Made by a program: the position numbers and the translations under genes. Of a DNA stretch of 64,000 nt, positions 8,596 to 16,756 are shown piece by piece. This DNA is from an uncultured Erysipelotrichaceae bacterium (GTDB lineage Bacteria; Bacillota_I; Bacilli_A; RFN20; CAG-826). The notes under the pieces were generated by a model. It searched no databases. It saw only the letters and a program-made list of their open reading frames with translations, and was not told the DNA's origin. The stretch is from assembly GCA_900316365.1 (NCBI GenBank), contig ONCO01000004.1:1-64000 (forward strand), read 5' to 3'. Position 1 is the stretch's first letter; each line of letters starts with the position of its first letter.

Positions 8596-9507
8596 TTACT
8601 TCTTCCTTAACATATGGACGTAACCAATCGCGCTGGTGGCGGCAAGAGCGCCATCACTCGCGGCGGTGACGACCTGACGCAATTTCTTCGCGACGATGTC
8701 ACCCGCGCCGTAAAGGCCAGGGACATTGGTATTCATATTCGCGTCGCAGACCATGAACCCTCTCTCGAGTTCGACCCCTAATGGGGCCAAGAAAGAGGCT
8801 GCGCTCTTCTCGCCATAAAGCGGGAAGACGCCAGAGACCGGAATCTCTTTCTCCTCCTCGCCGGATTTGACGACGATTTTGTTAACGAGCTTATCGCCTT
8901 CGATGCGAAGCAGTTCCGCCTCCATCATGACGACATTCTCTTTTCCTTTTAAGACCTCGAGGTGGCTTTCGGCCGCTTCAAGAGGTTTCGGGTTGATGAA
9001 ATAGCAACGGGAGGCAAGTCCAGCGAGGTAGATCGCTTCTTCGGCAGCCTGGTCTTTATAACCGATGACCGCCACTTCTTTGCCTTTGAAGAAATTGCCA
9101 TCGCAGGTAGCGCAATAGGAAACGCCCCTACCGTTAAATTCATTCTCGCCTGGAACGCCGGCCTTAAGCTTTTCGGTTCCGACGGCGATGATAACGGCTT
9201 TGGCCTCATATCTTTCCATGTCGGTGGTGACATAGAAAACGTCGCCTTGCTTCTCGATGGACATGACATTGCCATATTGGTAGTCGACGCCCAAAGCGTT
9301 GCATTGCTCAAACGCCTTATTCGCGAGCTCTGGTCCAGAGACGCTACCTAAGGCAGGGTAATTGTCGATTTCGTGGATGTTAAGAAGCTTTCCGCCCGGA
9401 GCCATCTTCTCTAATAAGACGAGGCTGAGGGAGCTTCTTTTGAGATAGATTGCTGCGCTGAGACCGGCAATGCCGGCGCCAACGACGACAACATCTACAG
9501 TTTTCAT
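8596..9507 (-). CDS. trxB: Thioredoxin reductase (NADPH)
   Basis: Flavoprotein that reduces thioredoxin with NADPH. 303 residues with the FAD-binding GAGIAGLSAAIY at the N-terminus, the redox-active CATC (YCATCDGNFFKG, about residue 130), an NAD(P)-binding stretch around VAVIGYKDQAAEEA and the C-terminal FAD motif GLYGAGDIV. The second glycine-rich motif is degenerate (GYKDQA rather than GGGDSA). Tightly packed between lgt and whiA with 2-nt gaps, so co-transcribed. Confidence 0.95.
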   Translation of the reverse strand: MKTVDVVVVGAGIAGLSAAIYLKRSSLSLVLLEKMAPGGKLLNIHEIDNYPALGSVSGPELANKAFEQCNALGVDYQYGNVMSIEKQGDVFYVTTDMERYEAKAVIIAVGTEKLKAGVPGENEFNGRGVSYCATCDGNFFKGKEVAVIGYKDQAAEEAIYLAGLASRCYFINPKPLEAAESHLEVLKGKENVVMMEAELLRIEGDKLVNKIVVKSGEEEKEIPVSGVFPLYGEKSAASFLAPLGVELERGFMVCDANMNTNVPGLYGAGDIVAKKLRQVVTAASDGALAATSAIGYVHMLRKK

Positions 9508-9509
9508 AG

Positions 9510-11021
9510 TTATTCCTCCTTGTCATTTAAGGGCAAAGGTTCGTCTTTGCTCTCGCCAACAGGGACGTCTTCACCAAGCTCAACCTTCTTGGAGTTGACC
9601 TTGTTCTTGTGAGCGACGGTTCTTGGCAGGTTGGGGTCTTCAATGGTATAGGTCACAGGATCTCTCTTCCATTCGTACTCCTTAATGCCATGCCAAGACG
9701 GAATCATGCGAGGATGATTGCCTTTAACGTGATAGAAATAATCAAAGAGATGGAGTCCGAAGATAAAGAGGAATCCAGCAACGATATAGATAATGGCCCA
9801 AACGCTAGACCACTGGCCGTTAGAGCCCATATTGAAGGATGGGTCTCTAAGCGGTTCTAAGATAAGGCGGACAATGCCATACCAAATAAGGTAGCAGCCA
9901 CCTAGATCACCTCTAACAAGCCACTTCTTGAGTAACTTGCCGACGGCATAGACGATGATGAAATATCCGGCGATATTGAGTAATCCTTCAACGAGGAATA
10001 AAGGCACATAGACATTGCCCGCCCCCGCATCCATTTGATGGGAGATCCAAGTTGGAAGGAAAGACATGGAAGAGGCCGGAACGGCTGCGCCGTAGACCTC
10101 TTTGTTGAAGAAGTTGCCCCAACGGCCAAGGATCTGACCCCAGAGGATAGTTGGGACAGCGACATCGACCGCGGTGAGGGCACCGATGGAACGATGTTTC
10201 CAGTAGAAGAATAGAGCGCCGACTAAGATGCCGCCAATCGCGCCGCCTAAGATGGTTAAACCGCCATTCCAGATGGCGAAGATGGAGCCGATGTTGCCAT
10301 TAGCAACCTCCTGGCTGAAGTTGATGCCTCCCGCGGTGTCGCCGTTCCAGTTACCGATTACGTAACCGATACGGGCGCCGATGATGCCGGCAGGGAAGGC
10401 TATTAACAAAGTGCTATCAAAGATGCCATGCTCACCGAATTTCTGATACATCTTGTGGTCAGAGATGAGATAGGCAACGTAGGCGCCTAAGACGATGACG
10501 ATGCCATAGAAGGTGATATGGAGACCACCGCTATGGGGATTATTGACGGAAGTGACATGGAAGCCGTCGCCATTGATGGCAATGCCATTTGGAAGCGGAT
10601 AGGTAAGGAAATCCGCCACCCCTTCGCCAAGGATCAGGAAGGAGACGATAGCCCCGGCGATGGAAAGGAACATAAGCCTGGTGATCCAGATAGCCTGCTC
10701 CTTGACGAAGTTGATCTTGTAATAATGGACGAAGAAATTGACGATAAGCGCGCCAACTGAGAGGAAGAAGAATCCCATGCCGAAGACCGAGGCGGTCGCC
10801 TGAAGGGCGTTCATGCTCCACTTATTGGCGATATTGATAGCAGCCTGAAGCAAGGCGCCACCAACGGCTAAGGCAGCATAGGCGAAAAGCGCATACTGCT
10901 TATCTTTCTTTTCAAGGGAGTTCTTACGGAAATCGGCGATGAATTTCGGGGTAGTAACACCAAGGAAAATCCCTCCACCGAGAGCAAAAAGAGCTCCGAA
11001 TATCAAACATACAATCCACAT
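9510..11021 (-). CDS. lgt: Prolipoprotein diacylglyceryl transferase with N-terminal extension
   Basis: Transfers a diacylglyceryl group to the lipobox Cys of prolipoproteins, consistent with the many lipoproteins in this window. The Lgt core spans about residues 145-440 (HITFYGIVIVLGAY, FPAGIIGARIGYVIGNW, NGGLTILGGAIGG, GRWGNFFNKEVYG, VRLILEPLRD). Preceding it are about 140 extra residues with roughly four membrane segments (about 1-20, 43-65, 80-100, 112-133), and a charged tail of about 60 residues follows. Total 503 residues against the usual 260-300. The residue equivalent to the active-site His of the HGG motif in E. coli reads Leu here; Firmicutes enzymes are already variable at this position. 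Confidence 0.9.
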   Translation of the reverse strand: MWIVCLIFGALFALGGGIFLGVTTPKFIADFRKNSLEKKDKQYALFAYAALAVGGALLQAAINIANKWSMNALQATASVFGMGFFFLSVGALIVNFFVHYYKINFVKEQAIWITRLMFLSIAGAIVSFLILGEGVADFLTYPLPNGIAINGDGFHVTSVNNPHSGGLHITFYGIVIVLGAYVAYLISDHKMYQKFGEHGIFDSTLLIAFPAGIIGARIGYVIGNWNGDTAGGINFSQEVANGNIGSIFAIWNGGLTILGGAIGGILVGALFFYWKHRSIGALTAVDVAVPTILWGQILGRWGNFFNKEVYGAAVPASSMSFLPTWISHQMDAGAGNVYVPLFLVEGLLNIAGYFIIVYAVGKLLKKWLVRGDLGGCYLIWYGIVRLILEPLRDPSFNMGSNGQWSSVWAIIYIVAGFLFIFGLHLFDYFYHVKGNHPRMIPSWHGIKEYEWKRDPVTYTIEDPNLPRTVAHKNKVNSKKVELGEDVPVGESKDEPLPLNDKEE

Positions 11022-11032
11022 ACTGCTTTATC

Positions 11033-13897
11033 TTACTCCATTTGGCCCTTATCTTTCGCCTGTTGTAGCACTTTTTTCAAATACGCGCCCGTGAAGGAGC
11101 CTTCAACCTTCGCGACATCTTCAGGCGTGCCCGTAGCGACGATGTTGCCGCCGCGATATCCGCCAAGTGGGCCTAAGTCGATGATCCAGTCGGCGACTTT
11201 GATGACGTCGAGGTTATGCTCAATGACCACAACCGTGTCGCCATGATCGACGATCGACTGAAGGATCTTGATGAGTCTAGCCACGTCATCGGTGTGTAAA
11301 CCGGTCGTCGGCTCATCGAGGACATATAAGGTTTTGCCAGTCGAACGGCGTTGTAATTCGGTCGCAAGTTTTACTCGCTGGGCCTCGCCACCAGATAATT
11401 CCGTGGCAGGTTGTCCTAATTTAACGTAGCCAAGACCTACATCCTTAAGGGTTTTTATCTTCCTAACGATCTCTGGGCGGGCTTTGAAGAACTCCACCGC
11501 ATCCTCGATTCGCATCTCAAGGACGTCATGGATGTTCTTGCCTTTGTATTCGCATAGGAGGGTCTCGTCGTTATAACGCTTGCCATTGCACTCATCGCAT
11601 TTGACATAGACGTCAGGGAGGAAGCTCATGGAGATCCTCGTCACACCAGCGCCCTGGCACTTCTCGCAGCGACCGCCTTTGACATTGAAGGAGAACCTGC
11701 CTTTATCAAAGCCGCGAGCTCTAGCTTCATCCGTTTCGGCGAATAAGGCGCGAATGTCATCGAAAACGCCGGTATAGGTAGCAGGATTGCTCCTCGGGGT
11801 ACGGCCGATCGGCTCTTGGGTGATGCTGATCAGCTTATCGATATTCTTAAGACCTTCGATGGACTTGAATTCGCCCGGGTCGGTCCGTTCACCGCTTAAT
11901 TCATGCTTAACCGCTTTGGTTAAGGTCTCATTGATAAGGGACGACTTACCAGAGCCAGAGACGCCCGTAACGACGATGAGTTTGCCTAATGGGAACTTAA
12001 CGTCGACGTTATTGAGGTTATGGCAGGTAGCGCCTTTGATTTCGACATACTTTCCGTTGCCTTTGCGGCGTTTGCTTGGAACGGCGATGTATTTCCTACC
12101 AGCGAGATAATCGCCGGTAATTGATTTCGGGCAGGACATGATTTCCTCTGGGGTGCCTGCGGCCACTACTTCGCCGCCATGCACGCCGGCGGCCGGACCG
12201 ATATCGACGATATAGTCCGCCTGCCTCATCGTATCCTCGTCATGCTCGACGACGATAAGGGTGTTACCGATATCGCGCATGTCCTTAAGGGTTTTGATGA
12301 GTTTATCGTTATCCCTTTGATGCAAACCGATGGATGGTTCGTCCAAGACATAGAGAACGCCGGAAAGACGGCTGCCGATCTGCGTAGCCAAACGGATTCG
12401 CTGGGCCTCGCCGCCAGATAAAGTCATCGCATAACGAGACAAAGTAAGGTAATCCAAACCAACGTTGACCAAGAAAGTCGCGCGGTTACGGAGTTCCTTA
12501 AGGATCATGTCGGCGATGACGTGCTCATTCTCGCTTAAGGACTTGCTCGTGGATTCAACCCACTCTAAGAACTTATCAAATGATAAGGAGCAGGCCTCAT
12601 AGATATTGAGCCCGCCAACCTTAACGGATAAAGCCGACTCATTGAGTCTCGCCCCATGGCAGGTCGTGCAGACGGTGTCGCGCATGAAGCCTTCGTAATA
12701 TTGGGACATCCATTCGGATGTGGTCTCTCGATAGAGTCTTTCAATCCTCGTCTTGATGCCTTCGATCTGGCCATGACGATGGAGTTTGTTACGGTTTACG
12801 GAAGTAAGGGTGTATTCCAAAACATCGGGAGAACCATACAAAACGATTTCCTTTTGCTTTTCGCTTAATTCGTTCCATGGCACATCGTCTGGAATCTTAT
12901 AAACGTTAAGGAGGTATTCGAACTCCTTCCATTCGAGGTTTGGGGTGCCAATGATATTGGCGAGGTATTTAATCGCCCCCTGACGGATGCTCTTACTAGG
13001 ATCTGGGATAAGCAAATCAATGGCCACTTCTCTCTTGATGCCTAAACCATGGCAATCAGGGCAATAGCCTAATGGGGCGTTGAAGGAGAATAAACGCGGT
13101 TCTAGATGCGGGACGGAGAAGCCGCATTCTGGACAGCTATGGTGTTCGGAGAGAAGTCTTTCGCCATCGCCAGAGAGGATAAGCAAAAGACCATGGCTCC
13201 AGTCTAAGGCTAATTCGACGTCTTCATTGACGCGGGAACGTAATCCTTCTTTGATGACAAGTCGGTCGATGACGATATCGATGTCATGACGTTTGTTCTT
13301 ATCTAATGGCTCCACTTCTTCGAGGAGTTTCATCTCCCCGTCGACCCTGACGCGAATGAAGCCGGCTTTCTTAAGTTTCTCAAAGACATCCTTATGGGTG
13401 CCTTTCTCGTGACGGACGACGGGAGAAAGAATCTGGACTTTGCTCCCCTGCTCATGGTTAAGGATGGCCTCAGTCATCGCGACCGGGGAGAAGGATTCGA
13501 TGCGTCCATGTCCATTCGGGCAATAAGGGACACCGATACGGGCATATAAAAGACGGAGATAGTCGTAAATCTCGGTCACGGTGCCGACGGTAGAACGCGG
13601 GTTATGGGAAGTAGACTTCTGGTCAATGGAGATAGCTGGGCTTAAGCCTTCGATGGAATCGACGTCAGGTTTCTCCATGCCGCCTAAGAATTGACGGGCA
13701 TAAGCGCTTAAGGATTCGACGTAGCGGCGTCTGCCTTCGTTATAGATCGTGTCGAAAGCAAGGGTGGTCTTACCAGAGCCAGATAAGCCCGTGAAGACGG
13801 TGAGGGAGTCCTTCGGAATCTCAAGGCTGATATTCTTCAGGTTGTTCTCTCTGGCCCCTTTGACAATGATCCAATTTTTCGAATTCTTTTCTTCCAT
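11033..13897 (-). CDS. uvrA: UvrABC excinuclease subunit A
   Basis: DNA-damage recognition ATPase of nucleotide excision repair. 954 residues with two ABC modules: Walker A GLSGSGKTTLAF near residue 40 and GVSGSGKSSLI near 640, signatures LSGGEAQRIRLA and LSGGEAQRVKLA. Zinc modules are visible (CPEC..., CEKCQGAGV...CDECNGKRY). The ATG at 13897 is the only plausible start; the longer frame begins with TTG inside the -10 box. TATAAT lies 9 nt before this ATG and no Shine-Dalgarno site is visible, so a leaderless mRNA is likely. First gene of the uvrA-lgt-trxB-whiA-HTH run. Confidence 0.97.
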   Translation of the reverse strand: MEEKNSKNWIIVKGARENNLKNISLEIPKDSLTVFTGLSGSGKTTLAFDTIYNEGRRRYVESLSAYARQFLGGMEKPDVDSIEGLSPAISIDQKSTSHNPRSTVGTVTEIYDYLRLLYARIGVPYCPNGHGRIESFSPVAMTEAILNHEQGSKVQILSPVVRHEKGTHKDVFEKLKKAGFIRVRVDGEMKLLEEVEPLDKNKRHDIDIVIDRLVIKEGLRSRVNEDVELALDWSHGLLLILSGDGERLLSEHHSCPECGFSVPHLEPRLFSFNAPLGYCPDCHGLGIKREVAIDLLIPDPSKSIRQGAIKYLANIIGTPNLEWKEFEYLLNVYKIPDDVPWNELSEKQKEIVLYGSPDVLEYTLTSVNRNKLHRHGQIEGIKTRIERLYRETTSEWMSQYYEGFMRDTVCTTCHGARLNESALSVKVGGLNIYEACSLSFDKFLEWVESTSKSLSENEHVIADMILKELRNRATFLVNVGLDYLTLSRYAMTLSGGEAQRIRLATQIGSRLSGVLYVLDEPSIGLHQRDNDKLIKTLKDMRDIGNTLIVVEHDEDTMRQADYIVDIGPAAGVHGGEVVAAGTPEEIMSCPKSITGDYLAGRKYIAVPSKRRKGNGKYVEIKGATCHNLNNVDVKFPLGKLIVVTGVSGSGKSSLINETLTKAVKHELSGERTDPGEFKSIEGLKNIDKLISITQEPIGRTPRSNPATYTGVFDDIRALFAETDEARARGFDKGRFSFNVKGGRCEKCQGAGVTRISMSFLPDVYVKCDECNGKRYNDETLLCEYKGKNIHDVLEMRIEDAVEFFKARPEIVRKIKTLKDVGLGYVKLGQPATELSGGEAQRVKLATELQRRSTGKTLYVLDEPTTGLHTDDVARLIKILQSIVDHGDTVVVIEHNLDVIKVADWIIDLGPLGGYRGGNIVATGTPEDVAKVEGSFTGAYLKKVLQQAKDKGQME

Positions 13898-14029
13898 AGC
13901 ATTTGGATTATACAAGTATTACTAAAAGTAAAAAGCAAAAAGCGTTGGCTTTTTTATTGCATCTACGAAGATAGATTATCCCCTACTTAGGAAACGTCGA
14001 ATAGCCCTGCTTTTTGCAAGCGTCTCCGT

Positions 14030-14036
14030 TATAATA
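14030..14036 (+). promoter_or_regulatory. -10 region for tRNA-Pro
   Basis: TTATAAT stands 8-14 nt before the tRNA-Pro 5' end on the plus strand. A convincing -35 box is not seen. The uvrA promoter lies divergently at about 13907-13912. Confidence 0.45.
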
Positions 14037-14043
14037 TCCGAGC

Positions 14044-14120
14044 CGGGACGTAGCACAGCTTGGTAGTGCACTACCTTGGGGTGGTAGGGGTCACGCGTTC
14101 GAATCGCGCCGTTCCGACCA
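14044..14120 (+). tRNA. tRNA-Pro (anticodon GGG)
   Basis: A 77-nt cloverleaf: acceptor CGGGACG/CGTTCCG with encoded ACCA, D stem GCAC/GTGC, anticodon stem CTACC/GGTAG with loop TTGGGGT, and T loop TTCGAAT. The anticodon is GGG. The outermost T-stem pair looks like an A-C mismatch. Confidence 0.95.
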
Positions 14121-14130
14121 CATAACAATG

Positions 14131-14156
14131 AAGCCTCGATTGATCGGGGCTTTTTC
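14131..14156 (+). terminator. Terminator of tRNA-Pro
   Basis: Hairpin AAGCCTCGA / TCGGGGCTT with a TTGA loop (one G-U pair), followed by TTTTTCTTTT, 10 nt after the tRNA. Confidence 0.85.
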
Positions 14157-14247
14157 TTTTATAACAAAGCAAAGGCCGTTCCTGGGTAAAAGCCAATCGC
14201 GCATCGCTAATTGCCATTTTGGCGCTATTTTGACGTGTAGCTTGGCG

Positions 14248-14349
14248 TTTTGTCCTCTTGGATTGCATCAAAGAGGTCATTTTGTCCTCTCTGATTATGC
14301 TAGATAGGTCATTTTGTCCTCTAAATGGTTTACATAGAGGTCATTTTTG
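14248..14349 (+). repeat. Four operator-like direct repeats with exact 32-bp period
   Basis: TTTTGTCCTCT begins at 14248, 14280 and 14312, and the truncated TTTTTG at 14344: four copies spaced exactly 32 bp, about three DNA turns. The best full unit is AGAGGTCATTTTGTCCTCT (14272-14290), itself an imperfect inverted repeat (AGAGG/CCTCT). The third unit has ATAGG and the fourth lies inside the promoter of the next gene. They are likely binding sites for the HTH domain encoded downstream. Confidence 0.8.
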
Positions 14350-14356
14350 CTAGAAT
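14329..14356 (+). promoter_or_regulatory. Promoter of the HTH-MNT/HEPN module
   Basis: TTTACA (14329-14334), 16-nt spacer, TAGAAT (14351-14356). The fourth 32-bp-phased repeat fills the spacer, so repressor binding there would block polymerase. AGAGG at 14364-14368 is the ribosome site for the ATG at 14373. Confidence 0.65.
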
Positions 14357-14372
14357 GATAACAGAGGTATTT

Positions 14373-14858
14373 ATGACACTTAAAGAAAAAAGGGAATCAT
14401 ATAATTTATCTCAGGCCGAAGCAGCAAAGATAATTGGCGTACCCGTTAGGACACTAAGGCGATACGAATCCAATGACGGATACGGAAACGCCCATAAACG
14501 TCAAAACTTCGTCTATATTTTAACGGCCAAATGCGAGGTCACAGAAGAACAAGGCGTGTTAAACATCGAGCAAATTAAAGAGATGTTAAAAGCCCTGTTT
14601 GAAAAACGTTATAAGGACTCGATTTATTTTTGCTACTTGTTTGGTAGCTACGCTAAAGGATATGCATCAGAAAAAAGCGATGTCGACTTATGCGTATCGA
14701 CGTCTTTGACCGGCTTAAAAGTGGCCGGTTTAGCAGAAGCGATTAGAGGCGTGCTCCACAAAAATATCGATTTAGTCAGATTCGAAACCTTAAAGGATAA
14801 TTTTGAGTTATTAAGCGAAATCGTTAAGGACGGAATTAAGATATATAGGCAACAATAA
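14373..14858 (+). CDS. HTH-nucleotidyltransferase fusion (MntA-type antitoxin)
   Basis: 161 residues. Residues 1-50 form an XRE-like helix-turn-helix (REYNLSQ-like segment, AAKIIGVPVRTLRRYES). Residues 75-161 are a minimal nucleotidyltransferase with GSYAKGYASEKSDVDL, i.e. GS at 91-92, ten residues, then D103-x-D105. In the MntA/HepT family the nucleotidyltransferase silences the HEPN RNase toxin by transferring AMP to its tyrosine. Fusion to a DNA-binding domain, with four phased operator-like repeats upstream, suggests the antitoxin also represses its own operon. It precedes the HEPN gene on the same strand and lies amid minus-strand genes. The start at 14373 has AGAGG five nt upstream; the earlier in-frame ATG at 14325 lies within the operators. 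Confidence 0.88.
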   Translation: MTLKEKRESYNLSQAEAAKIIGVPVRTLRRYESNDGYGNAHKRQNFVYILTAKCEVTEEQGVLNIEQIKEMLKALFEKRYKDSIYFCYLFGSYAKGYASEKSDVDLCVSTSLTGLKVAGLAEAIRGVLHKNIDLVRFETLKDNFELLSEIVKDGIKIYRQQ

Positions 14859-14943
14859 AACCGATGCTTATTACGCCGAGAAAGCGATAGTCAACATTCA
14901 AACAATCGAAAAATACAATAACGGCAAGAGTTACCAGGATTTC

Positions 14944-15183
14944 TTGTCGGACAAAGAGCTAATTGATGCAATCATGTTTCGCTTGGTACAACTAATCGAG
15001 AACGTCAAAAACATCTCTTTAGCTTTTAAAGAGGGCCATCCAGAAATACCTTGGGGCGAAATCATCGGATTTCGAAACGGCATCGTCCACGAATACGGCA
15101 AAACGGATTATCTAACGGTCTATGAAACTATCACTCAAGACCTTAAGCAATTAGAAAAAACGTTAAAAGAACTCGAAGAATAA
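14944..15183 (+). CDS. HEPN-domain toxin (HepT-type), 5' end uncertain
   Basis: Predicted RNase toxin partner of the preceding gene. The frame contains the HepT/DUF86 motif R-x4-H-x-Y (FRNGIVHEY) and the family pattern DAIMFRLVQLIEN...HPEIPWGEIIGFRN. From the TTG at 14944 it is only 79 residues and lacks the first helix. The same frame stays open upstream to the antitoxin stop and encodes the missing helix (DAYYAEKAIVNIQTIEKY), but no ATG, GTG or TTG occurs there. At 14853-14860 the sequence CAATAAAA looks like CAATGAAAA with one G lost, which would have been the usual ATGA overlap start. It may be a decayed toxin, or may use the internal TTG or a rare start codon. Confidence 0.75.
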   Translation: MSDKELIDAIMFRLVQLIENVKNISLAFKEGHPEIPWGEIIGFRNGIVHEYGKTDYLTVYETITQDLKQLEKTLKELEE

Positions 15184-15201
15184 AATATAAAAGCAAGAAT
15201 C

Positions 15202-16062
15202 TTAGCAATAAATCTTTCGATATTGACCCGGGGTCATATTAAGGAGATGTTTGAACGCTTCGCTGAAAGTCGAAAGGTTACGATAACCAACCGCGTGAGC
15301 AATCTGCTCCAGCTTAAGGCTTTTATCTTTAAGCAAGGCACGCGCGGCGGAGGTCCTAAGCCTATTTAGATGCCCGATCGGGGTGTCATGCATATAAGCC
15401 TTAAAAGATTTGGAGAAATAGGTCAAAGAGAAACCATTTCTCTTCGCGAGATAAGTAATTGTCAAATTCTGATCCTTATAATGCTCATTCATGTAGATAA
15501 GGGTCTTGCGGATGGTTTCGACAAGACGCTTCTCCGGCTTCTTAAGCTCTCTTGGATGAGATAAACCGTCCTCAATCAAGGACGAGGCGATCGCTTCGGC
15601 CAGACGATCGATCTTTTCGTGGTCAATTATCGGCTTACCCCACTCCTCCTGATAAAGGGTGATGATTTCCATCAAGCTTCGCTTGCATGGGAAATAGGAA
15701 TAGAAGACATCGTCATTGAAACCTAAACGTTTCTTAAGGCCATCCATATAAGAACGGTCGACTGTGATGCCGATCATCCTCGAAGAGGACATATCGAATT
15801 CAATGCCGTGGTCGGTATTCGGGTTGACCGGGTAAACAAAGCCCACTTCCCCTACATAATTGGCTTTCTGGCAATAGAGGAGAGGAATCGTGGTCAAAGG
15901 CATGACGAATTCATACTCATCATGTCTATGGGTGAAGCTACGCATCGGTTCGCTTACCGCGTCGCTATCATAAAAAGCGACGGAGAGTTTTTCGTCCCCG
16001 AAGATAGATTTATATTTTGCAATTTCGCTGTTATTCGCGCCGTGTGCTAAATAAGTACTCAT
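15202..16062 (-). CDS. AraC-family transcriptional regulator
   Basis: 286 residues: an N-terminal cupin-like sensor region (HRHDEYEFVMPL, about residues 45-110) and a C-terminal double helix-turn-helix (LTITYLAKRNGFSLTYFSKSFKAYMHDTPIGHLNRLR...IAHAVGYRNLSTFSEAFKHLLNMTPGQYRK). Likely regulates sugar or surface-protein genes, target unknown. The ATG at 16062 is chosen over a TTG at 16098; no Shine-Dalgarno site is visible and a TAATCT lies 5 nt upstream, so it may be leaderless. Convergent with the HEPN gene, whose stop is 18 nt away. Confidence 0.88.
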   Translation of the reverse strand: MSTYLAHGANNSEIAKYKSIFGDEKLSVAFYDSDAVSEPMRSFTHRHDEYEFVMPLTTIPLLYCQKANYVGEVGFVYPVNPNTDHGIEFDMSSSRMIGITVDRSYMDGLKKRLGFNDDVFYSYFPCKRSLMEIITLYQEEWGKPIIDHEKIDRLAEAIASSLIEDGLSHPRELKKPEKRLVETIRKTLIYMNEHYKDQNLTITYLAKRNGFSLTYFSKSFKAYMHDTPIGHLNRLRTSAARALLKDKSLKLEQIAHAVGYRNLSTFSEAFKHLLNMTPGQYRKIYC

Positions 16063-16154
16063 AAGTAAGATTAGTTCGACTGCTAAACTAATTCGCAAAG
16101 CACTTTACCAGCAATTCGTAACTTTGCAAGCAATTTAATCCCCTATTTGTTACG

Positions 16155-16187
16155 TTAAAAAAAGAAAACGGAGAGATAACTCTCCGT
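16155..16187 (-). terminator. Terminator of the small membrane protein gene
   Basis: Perfect 8-bp stem ACGGAGAG / CTCTCCGT with a four-base loop, followed by TTTCTTTTTTT on the minus strand. Confidence 0.9.
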
Positions 16188-16205
16188 CAAAGCGCTTTTG
16201 GATGC

Positions 16206-16664
16206 TTATTGTGCGGCGTAGGCCTCGTCTGGAATAGCCAAGAACATAATGGCCGCGACTGGCTGCAAAGCGAAAATAGCGACGATGCTAATCGCGAGCA
16301 TATCATGACGGCAAGTCGCCTTAGCGAGTTTCTTAATAGCAACGTGCATGGTGATGATTGGGAAGATCATGAAAGCCGCGCCAAGGAAGGAGAATACCAT
16401 CACCATCATTACGGCGATGGCGCTACCGAAGGCCACCACCGCTCCGCCGATGGCTTTACCCACCGCTTCGTCACCGCCGGAAGACATAGAGCTAGATGCC
16501 ATGGCAGAACTAGAAGAAGATGCCGCCATCGCATTGCTGACATTGTTATTGACGATAACGTCGATATTAAGGAAAAGATATAAAGCGAAGGCAATAAGGC
16601 CGATCATGATCATGTAGTCTAAGACAAGCGAGACTATCGCGACAATTTTAGCTGCTTTTTTCAT
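16206..16664 (-). CDS. Small membrane protein with Ser/Ala-rich loop
   Basis: 152 residues, function not recognised. About four hydrophobic segments (roughly residues 7-32, 68-98, 98-115 and 125-145) are split by a low-complexity Ser/Ala/Met loop (about 43-62) probably outside the membrane. It starts MKKAAKIV after GAGGT. It has its own terminator and sits between the araC-type gene and nifJ without an evident functional link. Confidence 0.65.
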   Translation of the reverse strand: MKKAAKIVAIVSLVLDYMIMIGLIAFALYLFLNIDVIVNNNVSNAMAASSSSSAMASSSMSSGGDEAVGKAIGGAVVAFGSAIAVMMVMVFSFLGAAFMIFPIITMHVAIKKLAKATCRHDMLAISIVAIFALQPVAAIMFLAIPDEAYAAQ

Positions 16665-16706
16665 AGGTATTACCTCACCAACTATTCTAATCCTTTTTCC
16701 TTATAT

Positions 16707-16737
16707 AGCAAAAGCCCACCGGTTTCCCGGCGGGCTT
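16707..16737 (-). terminator. Terminator of nifJ
   Basis: Stem of 11 bp (AAGCCCGCCGG / CCGGTGGGCTT) with a GAAA tetraloop and a short T run in the minus direction. Confidence 0.85.
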
Positions 16738-16756
16738 CTTGTTTATCGAGAGTCGA

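Noticed and set aside
14071-14280. Minus-strand frame across tRNA-Pro and the phased repeats
   Set aside because: It runs through a tRNA gene and a terminator; no coding support.
14248-14349. 32-bp periodic repeats considered as replication iterons
   Set aside because: No replication initiator gene is nearby and the repeats end inside a promoter for an HTH protein, so operators are a better explanation.
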